48,328 bases of DNA from Thiomonas sp. X19 (GCF_900089495.1 NZ_LT605203.1:2663990-2712317), one strand, 5' to 3'; shown: positions 1 to 9,106, counted from the first letter of the stretch. Made by a program: numbers and translations. Notes: generated by a model not told the origin, from the sequence alone.

Positions 1-201
1 GCAAAGTGGGTTTTCACGCGCATATAAATGTTTCGTTAAACGCTGCCTTGGCGTTCGACGCGGGGTTTTCTGATTATGCGCCATGCCATTATCTCGGCTG
101 CGCTTTTACAGTTTGTCGCAGACTGATACTGATCGTCGGGCACTGCAAGGCCGACCCCGAGTAATCGCAGGGGGCAGGGCGCAGCCCTGAGGCCGTTTCT
201 C

Positions 202-219
202 CGCGGCCGCGCGGCCGCG
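202..219. repeat. Perfect 18-bp palindrome
   Basis: CGCGGCCGC is followed directly by its reverse complement GCGGCCGCG. It is a perfect palindrome with no loop and lies in non-coding DNA about 235 bp before the ribbon-helix-helix gene. It has no T-tract, so it is not an intrinsic terminator. Its function is unknown. Confidence 0.6.
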
Positions 220-315
220 TGCTGGTCGGCGCATGGGTGGACCCCTTGGAGCGCGTCGGCAAGGTGGGGGTCTGCCCCGGTCTGTCCCACCGGCTTGTGC
301 CGTGCCCGGGTTTCT

Positions 316-350
316 GGGGCCGCTACCCGCCGTAGGCGGGGGGTGGCCCC
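316..350. repeat. Nested GC-rich stem-loop
   Basis: The outer arms GGGGCC (316-321) and GGCCCC (345-350) enclose the inner arms CCCGCC (326-331) and GGCGGG (335-340) around a 3-nt loop, GTA. No T-run follows on either side. The position next to a small ribbon-helix-helix gene resembles the layout of mobilisation origins, but no relaxase gene is in the window, so this is only a suggestion. Confidence 0.5.
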
Positions 351-414
351 TGGGCTTGTCCATTTACAACAAGTCGCCCGCCACAACAGGTCTTTTTTCC
401 ACATCTTGATCACG

Positions 415-454
415 TGGCGACAAGATGTCGCCAATTGGTGATAAAGTGTCGCCA
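415..454 (+). promoter_or_regulatory. Three-copy TGTCGCCA operator array
   Basis: The 8-mer TGTCGCCA occurs at 426-433 and 447-454, exactly 21 bp (two helical turns) apart. An inverted copy TGGCGACA lies at 415-422. The last copy ends on the A of the start codon at 454. Tandem and inverted short repeats at helical spacing are what ribbon-helix-helix repressors usually bind, and the gene that begins here encodes such a fold, so negative autoregulation is the natural inference. Confidence 0.6.
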
Positions 455-723
455 TGAACATGAAGACTTCCTCGGATGGAGCGCCAGCGGCGCCGGTGGC
501 GGATCGCACGCGCTTGACGATTGATCTGCCCCCCGGGCTGCTGCTGCTGCTGGATCACTGCGCCGAAACCACGGGACAGTCCCGGACGCAGGTCGTGTTG
601 GCCCTACTGGCCGAGCAGTTGCCCGCCCTGGCCGACCGCGCCAGCGACATCCGCAAGCGGGTGGCCGAGATCGAACGCCAGCGCCGCGAGCAGCAGCAGC
701 GTCAGGGCGGCGGCAAGCGCTAG
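454..723 (+). CDS. Small ribbon-helix-helix DNA-binding protein
   Basis: The 89-aa product has a region at about residues 19-56 (RLTIDLPPGLLLLLDHCAE... followed by SRTQVVLALLAEQL) that reads as beta-strand, helix, turn, helix, the plan of MetJ/Arc-type ribbon-helix-helix domains. The C-terminal third (about 60-89) is charged and Gln/Arg-rich and probably helical. The ATG at 454 is the first in frame and overlaps the last operator-like repeat. It converges on the gene at 736-1002 and stops 12 bp short of it. It may be an antitoxin, a plasmid or mobilisation accessory protein, or a simple repressor; no partner toxin or relaxase is visible. The fold is fairly secure, the role is not. Confidence 0.7.
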   Translation: MNMKTSSDGAPAAPVADRTRLTIDLPPGLLLLLDHCAETTGQSRTQVVLALLAEQLPALADRASDIRKRVAEIERQRREQQQRQGGGKR

Positions 724-735
724 CGGTCGCAACGC

Positions 736-1002
736 CTACCGCACGGCCTTGGTGTTCACCTGGGCCATGTCTTTGAGGATGGGCAAGGCGTGCTGGAGCA
801 GCAGCATTTCCAACTGCTCCGTGGCCTTGGCGACGTTCTCGGTCGTCTGCTTGACCGTGAACACCCAGTGGTTGCTGTTGCCGTTGGCTCCGCCCCTTGC
901 TGCGTACTGCAGCTCGTCGTAAGACTCTACAAGTGAGGTGGCGAATGCCACGGCGTCGCGGACGTTTTCCAGGGCTTCGTGGATAGACTCGTAGGTAGCC
1001 AT
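736..1002 (-). CDS. Hypothetical 88-aa protein
   Basis: I do not recognise this protein. It starts MATYESIHEALENVRDAVAF and is acidic and alpha-helical in appearance, without membrane segment or Cys/His motif. The mixed composition (Tyr, Asn, Trp, His, Glu) is that of a real protein rather than an antisense frame. The ATG lies 27 bp after the stop of the upstream partial gene at 1030, with an AGGAGA-type ribosome-binding site in between, so the two are probably co-transcribed. Both belong to the accessory patch at the left end of the window. Confidence 0.6.
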   Translation of the reverse strand: MATYESIHEALENVRDAVAFATSLVESYDELQYAARGGANGNSNHWVFTVKQTTENVAKATEQLEMLLLQHALPILKDMAQVNTKAVR

Positions 1003-1029
1003 GCTTGATCTCCTTGGGATCGAGGGTGG

Positions 1030-1320
1030 TCAGGGGGCGTCGGCGGCTTTGCGTCCGCCGTCGTCCCCGGCTTGTCGCTCCAGATCGGGGCGATAGGGGC
1101 TGCGCGTGAGGATGGCCTCCAGGCTTCCATCGGCGATGGCTCGCCGCACCTTGTCCACCACGTTCCACTGTTCCACGTACCGTTGCAGGCTGCGCTCAGT
1201 GCGCGCCATGTGCGGCGCCACGGCATGCACCCAGGCCACGCACTGCGGCCAGGTAACGGCAATCTCCCCGAAAAGATCGACCTGGCTGTCTCGGTCGGCC
1301 TGTTTCGGAGCATATTGGCA
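1030..1320 (-). pseudogene. 5'-truncated hypothetical gene ending at a Xer-like site
   Basis: The frame is open from 1320 down to the TGA at 1030 and reads plausibly as protein (for example DRDSQVDLFGEIAVTWPQCV, then a helical region with ERSLQRYVEQWNVVDKVRRA). There is no ATG at its head: the only start-like codon is a GTG at 1239, inside a continuous plausible sequence. Upstream the frame meets a TAA formed by the TTATGTTAAAT motif at 1321-1331. The simplest reading is that the 5' end was lost at that junction. If the GTG is a true start, the product is 69 aa. The function is not recognised. It lies just upstream of the 736-1002 gene in the same direction. Confidence 0.5.
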
Positions 1321-1331
1321 TTATGTTAAAT
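1304..1331 (+). other. dif-like Xer recombination site (candidate)
   Basis: TTATGTTAAAT at 1321-1331 is identical to the XerD-binding arm of proteobacterial dif sites. A 6-bp centre (1315-1320) and a much weaker XerC-side arm (1304-1314; GCATA is recognisable, displaced by one base) precede it. The site is exactly where the gene at 1030-1320 loses its 5' end and an unrelated transposase remnant begins. A degenerate XerC arm is common in sites used by Xer-dependent mobile elements. Chance occurrence of one AT-rich arm cannot be excluded. Confidence 0.4.
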
Positions 1332-1332
1332 A

Positions 1333-1620
1333 AGCAGCGGCGATCATCAAACTGCTGCACTGACAGTTCGAAGATCGCATCGCCCTCCTGAGCCGAGCGC
1401 GAGTGGCTCCCATGCACCGTCGCCGTGGACCAACCCAGCAACGGGGCAATCTGCGCCGCTGTGCTGCCCAGGGGCGCACGGATGAGCACGCATTGGATGC
1501 GCTGGTACTCGGCATGTGTCTCCGCTCGGCTCTCATCCCGCTGGTCTTGAGTTCGTCGATCGTGTCGAGGAGAGCGCGAACCGCAACGGCGTGCGCCGCT
1601 GCGGTGTCGGATCAGCAGTT
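1333..1620 (-). pseudogene. IS630-type transposase N-terminal remnant
   Basis: Two frames must be joined to read the N-terminal helix-turn-helix part of an IS630-like (winged-helix) transposase. ALLDTIDELKTSGMRAE is followed after a one-base shift near 1520 by THAEYQRIQCVLIRAPLGST and QIAPLLGWSTATVHGSHSR. The sequence ends abruptly at the Xer-like motif at 1331, and no catalytic domain follows. The remnant begins directly beyond the 3' end of the solute-binding protein pseudogene at 1629. It cannot encode a working enzyme. Confidence 0.65.
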
Positions 1621-1628
1621 GCGTCCGG

Positions 1629-2731
<1,103 letters not shown>

Positions 2732-3754
2732 GCGCAGGAAAGTGCGGGCCATCTTGGAGAAGACGCACTCGATCAGATTGAGCCAGGAGCCATGCTTGGG
2801 GGTGTGAACGTACTCGAAGCGCCCGGGGCGCGCGGCGAGATAGGCCATGGTCTCCTTCGAGATGTGGGCCGAATGGTTGTCCAGCACCACGCGAATGATG
2901 GCCTCGCTCGGATAGTGCGCGTCCAGGCGCTTGAGCAGCGCGATGAACTCCACACTGCGGTGCCGCTCCTCGACGGTGGCGAAGATCTGACCCGAGTGCA
3001 AGTCGATTCCGGCGAGGATCGATACCGTGCCCCGACGGACATACTCATAGTCGCGCCCGACGGTCGATGCCTTGCCCGGTACCGGAGGCAGATCCGGCGC
3101 AGTCAAGCCGATCGCCTGAACCCCCGGCTTCTCATCGACGCTGACGGTATAGATGGGGTTGGGGCGCGCATCATGAACGGCGCCCTCCTGATAGATCGAA
3201 ACATCCCGGTAGACCATCAGGACCTCCTGCATCTTGCGGTCGAACTCGGGATCCCGTTTTTCCAGGTAGTAGCGAATCTTGTGGGGCTTGATCTCGTGCT
3301 CGTTGAGGATGCGCCACACGGTGCTTTTGCCCGCGTTGGCCAGGCGAGCGAATCCCGCGGCCTCGGCTGCTTCAGACACAAACCGCGCCAGTGCGGAGAT
3401 GCTCCACAACTCGGCCGCCAGGCCATGATCCTTGGGCTTGGTGCACGCGATGCTCACCACCCAGGCTTTGGCTTCATCGGTAATCTCGGGTTCATGCGGC
3501 CGGTGGTACTTGTCTTTCAAACCCGTCTGCACACCGGCTGCCAGCGCCTTGTCAACGCTGCGATAGATCATCGGACGACTGAACCCGAGCTGGCGTTGCA
3601 GTTCCGTGATCGAAGTGCCCGCGGCGTAACCCAACAGCACCTTGGCCCGTTCGACTTCGCGCACGGGCGCGGTCCTCGAGCCAGCCAGTTCCTTGAGCGT
3701 CGTCGTCTGCTCCGGTGTCAGCACCAGCGCCGCACGTTTGGACTTCCTCGCCAT
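2732..3754 (-). pseudogene. IS630-family transposase, C-terminally truncated
   Basis: The most likely start is the ATG at 3754 (MARKSKRAALVLTPEQ), because a longer in-frame start at 3769 adds only five residues. The N-terminal helix-turn-helix region is at about residues 10-75. The DDE catalytic core shows SVDEKPG (first Asp), VVLDNHSAHIS (second Asp) and GSWLNLIE (Glu). At about residue 341 the transposase sequence stops and the frame runs on without a stop for 121 further codons into the decayed solute-binding protein, ending at 2366. The usual last 20-40 residues are therefore absent. The DDE triad is present, but the lost IS end makes the element immobile on its own. Confidence 0.8.
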
Positions 3755-3838
3755 CGTCACCTCCATCAAGGGTTGCGAACGGAACGAGGTTATTATCGCT
3801 CATTTAGTAACCGTATTGCTGGAACGAACTACTAGATA
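2732..3838 (-). mobile_element. 3'-truncated IS630-family insertion sequence
   Basis: The element keeps its transposase 5' end and the upstream terminal region, which runs to a TA-containing junction around 3833-3838 (IS630 elements insert at TA). The other end is missing: homology stops after residue FLR at about 2732 and solute-binding-protein sequence follows in frame. No matching terminal inverted repeat is found on the left. It probably inserted into or beside the transporter gene and then lost its 3' end in a deletion. Confidence 0.7.
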
Positions 3839-3880
3839 GGTTGGGCTGCGTGCAGGAGTGGTCGCGGCTTGGGCATCCAT
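3838..3880 (-). pseudogene. 5' stub of an unknown gene cut by IS630
   Basis: An ATG at 3880 is preceded by a GGAG ribosome-binding site and reads MDAQAATTPARSPT before running into the IS630 terminal region. It lies 40 bp downstream of the enoyl-CoA hydratase stop in the same direction, so it was probably the next gene of that operon. Too little is left to identify it. Confidence 0.4.
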
Positions 3881-3920
3881 GTCTGCCTCCATTGGGAATG
3901 CGAGTGGCGTTGTTCACACA

Positions 3921-4703
3921 TTAAGCATTGAAATGACCGTGGCGACCGACGCCTTGGGAAAAGCGGCAGGCGCCGGCCTCGCCCTCGGCGAAAACAATCG
4001 GAACACCCCGCGCGCCTTCTTGCCGCAGAGCTTCGGCCAGGGGCAAATCCCATTGCGCATAGACAGAGCGGCGATCGGTCAGCATGCACAATTGCGGAAA
4101 CTTCGCGATCTGACGCGCCAACATCTGCGCGGCCGCCAGCGCGCCGCCTGACGGGGTGGTACGGTTGACCAGCCCCATGGCCAGGGCCTCGGGAGCGTGG
4201 ACCGGGCGCCCTGTCAAGATCAGGTCGAGCGCGCGCCCCATGCCCACGATGCGGGGCAGCCGTACCGTGCCGCCGTCGATCAGCGGAATCCCCCAGCGCC
4301 GGCAAAAAACTCCCAAAACCGCGTCTTCGTCAGCCACGCGCAGGTCGGCCAGCAGGGCCAGTTCCAGGCCCCCTGCAACCGCATAGCCATTGATCGCTGC
4401 AACCAGCGGCTTGGACAAATGCATCCGAGTCGGACCCATCGGGCCGCTCCCCTGCCCTGCGGGATCGAGTTCATTGCGCAGGGCAGGGTCACCCAAGGCC
4501 GCCAGATCGGCGCCGGCGCAAAAATTGCCGCCCGCACCGGTCAAGACCGCCACCCGCAAGGCGTCATCAGACTCGAAGCGCTCAAACGCCGCCCGCAGTT
4601 GTGCGGCGACGGCGCCGTTGACGGCGTTGCGCTTGTCGGCTCGGTTCAGTGTGATGGTGCAAATTGCCTCATCGACGTCCACATTGACGTATTGCATGTC
4701 CAT
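3921..4703 (-). CDS. Enoyl-CoA hydratase/isomerase (crotonase family)
   Basis: Members of this family hydrate or isomerise enoyl-CoA thioesters in beta-oxidation and related pathways. The 260-aa product shows the crotonase core: ITLNRADKRNAV near the N-terminus, the oxyanion-hole region GNFCAGADLAAL, then INGYAVAGGLELALLADLRV and IPLIDGGTVRLPR. The ATG at 4703 (MDMQYVNVDVDEA) is chosen because the 28 residues upstream in frame do not look like family sequence. The last 20 residues are less typical. Upstream (4732-4739) lies ATTGCGGA, a half-site also found in the two IclR-type operators. It lies 114 bp downstream of the solute-binding protein gene, pointing the same way, and may be co-transcribed with it. 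The exact substrate is unknown. Confidence 0.88.
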   Translation of the reverse strand: MDMQYVNVDVDEAICTITLNRADKRNAVNGAVAAQLRAAFERFESDDALRVAVLTGAGGNFCAGADLAALGDPALRNELDPAGQGSGPMGPTRMHLSKPLVAAINGYAVAGGLELALLADLRVADEDAVLGVFCRRWGIPLIDGGTVRLPRIVGMGRALDLILTGRPVHAPEALAMGLVNRTTPSGGALAAAQMLARQIAKFPQLCMLTDRRSVYAQWDLPLAEALRQEGARGVPIVFAEGEAGACRFSQGVGRHGHFNA

Positions 4704-4817
4704 GGTCGCTGCCTGGGAAAGAAAAACTGAAATTGCGGATTGAACTGAGGCCAGCCGGCGCTGTCGTCGCGTGGATGAACGATGCAACGGCTTGCGGACG
4801 TGCTTCTTGTTTTTCCG

Positions 4818-5987
4818 TCATTGCATCAAATCGCTGGTCTTGACCTGACGCAGCTTGCCGTTTTCGATCAGGGCCAAAGGCGCATCGGATTCGGTGCCGC
4901 CGTTGGAGTCGATGCCGGTGAAGTCCTGCGGATTCTGAGCCGCGGGCAAAGACTTGAGCGCAGCAGGCAACTGCGCGCGGATCTCAGCCGGGTCGCTCAC
5001 GCTGCCGGCCATCTTGAGCGCTGCAGCCAGCGCATGCACCATGGTGTAGTTCAACGCCATTTCGGAGGTCGGCTCCTTGCCGCCGTGACTCCTGGCGTAG
5101 GACGCGACGAAGGCCTGCATGGCCGGGCGCGTGTCAGAAACCAGGGGCAGCACACCGATCGAGCCGTTCATCGGAGCATAGCCACCCAGGACCTTGGCCA
5201 TTTCATCGAACTTGGCTTGATCCATCACCGCGAACCCGCCTTTGAAGCCCAGATCGCGCGCTTGTTTGATCACCAGCGCCGTCGGCTCCGATGGGCCACC
5301 GACGAACATCGCATCGGGCTTGGTCGCCAGCACCCTGCTGACCCCGGCGTAAAAATCGGCGGATTTGTTGTAGGACATCGGGTTGTCTGCCACCACTTTG
5401 CCCCCATCCTTTTCCCAACCCTCGCGGAAGACTTTCACCCAGGCTTTGGCGTAGTCCGTGTCGGATGGCGCCAGCCCGACGTTTTTCCCGAACAGCCTCA
5501 TCTCGTTGCGCACATAGGCCGGCACATAGCTGGCAAAGGACGGAGGAATGCGGATGGTCAGTTTGTTGCCGGTCTCAGTGATACGCGGCACGCTGGAGTA
5601 GGCCATCAGCAAGAAATTGGCCTGGGTGTTGAAGGTCTGCAGCGCGAAAATGCCGCCCGAATGCGGGCAAAAAATCACCGGGGTCTTGTCCTGTTCCACC
5701 AATCGGCGGCCGTTGATGGCCGCCTGGGCCGGGTTGTACTGGTCGTCCAGGGCTACTACTTTGAAGGTGTATTTCTTTCCCTTGACGGTCACGCCACCTG
5801 CGGCGTTGACCTCATTGACCCCCATCTCGATGCCCGACAGCACGTTCTTGCCATACTGCGCCGCACCGCCGCTGAGTGGCCCCGTGTAGCCGATATTGAC
5901 AACCTCCTGTGCCTGCGCCATCGCGCCGAACGCCACGACCGTCGCTGCAGCCAGTACAAATCGATTCAAGGTTGTGAACGCGCCCAT
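4818..5987 (-). CDS. Branched-chain amino acid/organic acid ABC transporter solute-binding protein
   Basis: This is a 389-aa periplasmic receptor of the LivK/HAAT class (Peripla_BP_6 fold). Residues 1-26 form a signal peptide (basic start, then RFVLAAATVVAFGAMAQA). The mature chain opens VVNIGYTGPLSGGAAQYGKN, the family's usual ligand-domain start, and includes GIEMGVNEVNAAGGV. The ATG at 5987 has a good AGGAGA ribosome-binding site. It belongs to the transporter encoded by the livFGMH genes at 7648-10998, from which an IS1182 element now separates it. The neighbourhood of CoA-thioester genes suggests an acid such as an aromatic, alicyclic or dicarboxylic acid rather than an amino acid, but the ligand cannot be read from sequence. 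The IS may have altered its promoter. Confidence 0.9.
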   Translation of the reverse strand: MGAFTTLNRFVLAAATVVAFGAMAQAQEVVNIGYTGPLSGGAAQYGKNVLSGIEMGVNEVNAAGGVTVKGKKYTFKVVALDDQYNPAQAAINGRRLVEQDKTPVIFCPHSGGIFALQTFNTQANFLLMAYSSVPRITETGNKLTIRIPPSFASYVPAYVRNEMRLFGKNVGLAPSDTDYAKAWVKVFREGWEKDGGKVVADNPMSYNKSADFYAGVSRVLATKPDAMFVGGPSEPTALVIKQARDLGFKGGFAVMDQAKFDEMAKVLGGYAPMNGSIGVLPLVSDTRPAMQAFVASYARSHGGKEPTSEMALNYTMVHALAAALKMAGSVSDPAEIRAQLPAALKSLPAAQNPQDFTGIDSNGGTESDAPLALIENGKLRQVKTSDLMQ

Positions 5988-6045
5988 GCTTGTCTCCTGT
6001 GGATTGGTGATGCACCATTCGGCCCGCGGTCTGATTGACTTCTAG

Positions 6046-7647
6046 GAGGCTGTCGGACTTGAACCCGAGCGAATCCGATTGATCAGTGCGACGCGTTTTT
6101 TTTGACAGCGGCGCGCTGATCGAACGCTCTCGATGGTTGGCGAGACACTGTGAGGGCACATGGGGCGGCCTGGGGACTCGGTTTTGGCGTGGTCGGGGCG
6201 CACTATTGCCCTCACGCGGCTCGCAGGACGTGCATGCGCTTGATGTTCCAAGCCATGGTCACCAAGCTCCATTCGCCTTGTGCCTTGGCCAGCCCGCGCA
6301 TGCTCATCTGGCGCCAACCCATCACTTGCTTGATGATGCCGAACACCGGCTCCACTGTCTGCTTGCGCAGGCCGTACAGGGCTCGGCCTGCTTGCGTGCC
6401 CAGGCGGTGTGCCATCTGCACGAGCGGATCCGTCGTCTGGGGCTCGGGCACATCGGGTGCAAAGCGCCCCATCACCGGCGTGTGATGCGACTCCCGCTTG
6501 AGCGCCAGCAGCGGCTCGATACCCGCGTCGTTGCACGCGATCACGTTGGCTTGGCTGAAGAAGCCGTTGTCCGTGATGAGCGTGTGCACCTCGCCCAGCA
6601 CCGCGGGTAACGCTTGGATCTGCTGCAGCGTAGGCACAACTTCGCGCTTGTCGTTGGATGCCTGGCTCACATGCTGGGTGATCACCATCATCGTCGCGAT
6701 GTCCACGCCGGCTTGTGCGTTGTAGCTTTGCTCGAAGCCCCCACCCGACACGGGCATGATGCGCGACTCTTCATCCGTGAGGTTGACCTGATCGCTGCTC
6801 CGGGGGCCGGCCTCTGGCGGCTCAGGGTCCTTGCCGCGCGGCTTCTTGCCCGCCTCGCGCTGGGCTTGGCGCTTGGCGGTCTTGGCCTCGTACTCCTGCT
6901 GCTCGACCTGATGGCGTTCGCTGGCGCGCTGCTCGATCTTGGCCTTGGCCTGCGCGATTGCGCTCAAGCGATCTGCACGCAGGGCGATCTCCGCCGGCAC
7001 ATCCATGCCGTCGGGTACCGTCGCGCGGTCGCTGTTCTCTGCCAGCGCCAGCAGCGTTTGTACTTCCTGGCGCAGCTGCGCCTCGATCTTGTTGGCATGA
7101 GCCCACGACAAGGCCTTGTGCTTGCTGGCGTTGGCGTCGATCTTGGTGCCATCCAGCGCGATGTGTCCGAGCTTGAGCAGCTTCATCTCGCGCGCCAGAA
7201 CCAGCACCTGCACGAACAGTGCCTCCACCTCCTTCAAGAAGCGGCGGCGGAACGTCGCCAGCGTGTCGTGATCGGGGTGGGTATTGGCCGCAACAAAGCG
7301 GAACGCCACCGAGTCGTAGGTCGCCCGCTCGATCTTGCGGCTGGAGTGCACGCCGTTGGCGTAGCCGTAGATCAGCAGGCCCAGCAGCACCGCCGGATGG
7401 TGCGCCGCCGAGCCCCGGCCTGCGTACTGTCGGGCCAGATCGCCCAGATCAAGCTGCTCGATGACTTCGACCACGAAGCGCGCCAAGTGATCAGTGGGCA
7501 GCCATTCGTCCACCGACGGTGGCAACAGATATGCGGTGTCTCGGTCAACAGGGACGAAGCGGCTCATCGGCTCGGGCTCTCGGTTGTGCAGCAGCAATTG
7601 TCTCGGATAGCGTCTTCATCCGGAAGACCGCAAAGTCCGACAGTCTC
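6046..7647 (-). mobile_element. Complete IS1182-family insertion sequence
   Basis: The element is 1602 bp long, with imperfect terminal repeats GAGGCTGTCGGACTT (left) and GAGACTGTCGGACTT (right, complement strand). It is flanked by direct copies of the palindromic CTAG at 6042-6045 and 7648-7651, the kind of target duplication IS1182 elements make. It carries one transposase gene. The right-hand CTAG contains the TAG stop codon of livF, so insertion left that gene intact. It separates livF from the solute-binding protein gene. Confidence 0.92.
6212..7567 (-). CDS. IS1182-family transposase
   Basis: The 451-aa protein starts at the ATG at 7567 (MSRFVPVDRDTAYLLPPS), the usual family start; an in-frame ATG 10 codons upstream is less likely. 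The N-terminal DUF772-like region (about residues 1-110) contains SVDEWLPTDHLARFVVEVIEQL. The catalytic core follows with IALDGTKIDANASK (first Asp), then a charged coiled-coil-like insert (about 195-265), TLITDNGFFSQ (second Asp) and the C-terminal KQTVEPVFGIIKQVMGWR (Glu). No frameshift or stop is seen, so the enzyme may be active. Confidence 0.93.
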   Translation of the reverse strand: MSRFVPVDRDTAYLLPPSVDEWLPTDHLARFVVEVIEQLDLGDLARQYAGRGSAAHHPAVLLGLLIYGYANGVHSSRKIERATYDSVAFRFVAANTHPDHDTLATFRRRFLKEVEALFVQVLVLAREMKLLKLGHIALDGTKIDANASKHKALSWAHANKIEAQLRQEVQTLLALAENSDRATVPDGMDVPAEIALRADRLSAIAQAKAKIEQRASERHQVEQQEYEAKTAKRQAQREAGKKPRGKDPEPPEAGPRSSDQVNLTDEESRIMPVSGGGFEQSYNAQAGVDIATMMVITQHVSQASNDKREVVPTLQQIQALPAVLGEVHTLITDNGFFSQANVIACNDAGIEPLLALKRESHHTPVMGRFAPDVPEPQTTDPLVQMAHRLGTQAGRALYGLRKQTVEPVFGIIKQVMGWRQMSMRGLAKAQGEWSLVTMAWNIKRMHVLRAA

Positions 7648-8355
7648 CTAGGTGCCGATATACGCCCTGCGTATGCCTTCGTCATGCAGCAGCGCGTCGG
7701 CGCTGCCCTTCATCACGACCCTGCCCTGCTCGATCACATAACCGCGGTGCGCGATGCGCAGCGCCGCGTGCGCGTTCTGCTCCGCCAGCAACACCGTGGT
7801 GCCGGCTTGGTTGATGGCCTGGACGACCTCGAACATCTGTTTCACCACCAGCGGCGCAAGCCCGAGGGACGGTTCGTCGAGCAGCAACAACCTGGGCTGG
7901 CCCATCAGGGCGCGCCCGATCGCGACCATCTGCTGCTGACCACCGCTCAGCGAGCCGGCTGGTTGCGCGCGCTTTTCGGCCAGCACCGGAAACAGCGTGA
8001 ACACCTGCTCCAGGCGCTGCTGCATGGCGGTTGCGCGCAGCCGGTGCACATAGGCCCCGAGCTGCAGATTTTTCAGCACCGAGAGCTGGCCGAACAGCTT
8101 GCGCCCTTCCGGGCAATGCACCACGCCATGGGCCACGATTTGTGGCGCACGCATGCGGGTCAGTTCGAGACCGCCCCACCAGGCCCGCCCGGCGCGTATG
8201 CGCAGCAAGCCGCTCAAGGCGTGGAACAAACTGCTCTTGCCGGCCCCGTTGGCGCCGAGCAGCACCACCAGTTCGCCATCCCGCACCTGCAGGTCGACGC
8301 CCTGCAGGGCGAGGAAGGCGTCGTAGCCCACGGTCAGACCCTCAAGCCGCAGCAT
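7648..8355 (-). CDS. livF: ABC transporter ATP-binding protein LivF
   Basis: One of the two ATPases of a branched-chain amino acid/HAAT importer, 235 aa. Walker A is GANGAGKSS (34-42), the signature LSGGQ is at 136-140, and Walker B is [11 protein letters not shown] with Asp160-Glu161. The start is the ATG at 8355, with a GGGAG ribosome-binding site inside the end of livG; the two genes overlap by 14 bp, implying coupled translation. Its TAG stop is part of the CTAG target duplication of the IS1182 element, which begins immediately after. It should pair with LivG on the cytoplasmic face of LivH-LivM. Confidence 0.94.
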   Translation of the reverse strand: MLRLEGLTVGYDAFLALQGVDLQVRDGELVVLLGANGAGKSSLFHALSGLLRIRAGRAWWGGLELTRMRAPQIVAHGVVHCPEGRKLFGQLSVLKNLQLGAYVHRLRATAMQQRLEQVFTLFPVLAEKRAQPAGSLSGGQQQMVAIGRALMGQPRLLLLDEPSLGLAPLVVKQMFEVVQAINQAGTTVLLAEQNAHAALRIAHRGYVIEQGRVVMKGSADALLHDEGIRRAYIGT

Positions 8356-9106
8356 CGGGCACTCCCAGATAGGCGTGAATGACATGGGGGTTGGCGCGAA
8401 TGGCGTCCGGCGTGCCTTCGGCGATTTTCTTGCCGTGGTTCAGCACGAGCACACAATCGGCCAGGCGCATGACCATGTCCATCTTGTGCTCCACCAGGCA
8501 CACGGTCATGCCGCTGGTGGCGAGTTTGCGGACGAGTTCGGCGAGTTGCACCGTTTCTTCCGGGTTGATGCCGCCCGCCGGTTCGTCCAGCAGCATGAGC
8601 CGGGGTTCGGTGGCCAAGGCCAGGGCGATGGCCACGCGCTTGCGCTGCTCCTGCGTGATGTCACCCGCGAGGCGGTGCGCAACGGCCCGCAGCCCGACGA
8701 ATTCCAGCGCAGCCTCGGCCTTGGCGCGGCATAGCGCTTCCTCACGCTGCAATCTGGGTGTGCCGAGCAGCACGTCCCACAAACCGGCGCGGGTGCGCAG
8801 GCGATGACCGACGATCAGGTTGTCGAGAACGCTGGCATGGTCGAACAGCTGGGTGCTTTGGAACGTGCGTGCCACGCCCAGCCTGGCCATGCGGTCGGGG
8901 CGCGACCCGGTCACGCTTTGCCCGTCGAAACGGATGCGGCCTCGCGTCGGTTTGTACACACCACTGATGAGATTGAAAAAGGTTGTTTTACCGGCACCGT
9001 TCGGGCCGATGATGGCCGTGATGCTGCCTTGGCGGATGCAGGTGCTGACGCCGTCGACGGCAGCCAGCCCGCCGAAGCGCACGCCGATGTCGTCGATCTC
9101 AAGCAT
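8342..9106 (-). CDS. livG: ABC transporter ATP-binding protein LivG
   Basis: Second ATPase of the importer, 254 aa. Walker A is GPNGAGKTT (34-42), Walker B is [10 protein letters not shown] (about 171-179), and [10 protein letters not shown] is the usual LivG switch region. The signature position reads [15 protein letters not shown] (about 148-162) instead of a recognisable LSGGQ or LSYGDQ; the loop is divergent but the flanking residues fit. The ATG at 9106 overlaps the livM stop by 8 bp. It forms an operon with livH, livM and livF. Confidence 0.93.
   Translation of the reverse strand: MLEIDDIGVRFGGLAAVDGVSTCIRQGSITAIIGPNGAGKTTFFNLISGVYKPTRGRIRFDGQSVTGSRPDRMARLGVARTFQSTQLFDHASVLDNLIVGHRLRTRAGLWDVLLGTPRLQREEALCRAKAEAALEFVGLRAVAHRLAGDITQEQRKRVAIALALATEPRLMLLDEPAGGINPEETVQLAELVRKLATSGMTVCLVEHKMDMVMRLADCVLVLNHGKKIAEGTPDAIRANPHVIHAYLGVPDAAA

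Larger units (their letters stand above)
1..453. other. Non-coding left flank with hairpins
   Basis: No convincing gene is seen in this stretch. Long open frames cross it on the minus strand, but their translations are low-complexity Arg/Pro/Ala-rich text typical of antisense frames in GC-rich DNA. What it does hold is structure: a perfect 18-bp palindrome at 202-219, a nested GC-rich stem at 316-350, and the repeat array at 415-454 just ahead of the next gene. A mobilisation origin or a promoter/leader region are both possible. Confidence 0.5.

Noticed and set aside
74..84. TTATGCGCCAT, similar to a reversed XerC arm of dif
   Set aside because: The adjacent 17 bases show no XerD-like arm, so a second Xer site at the left edge is not supported.
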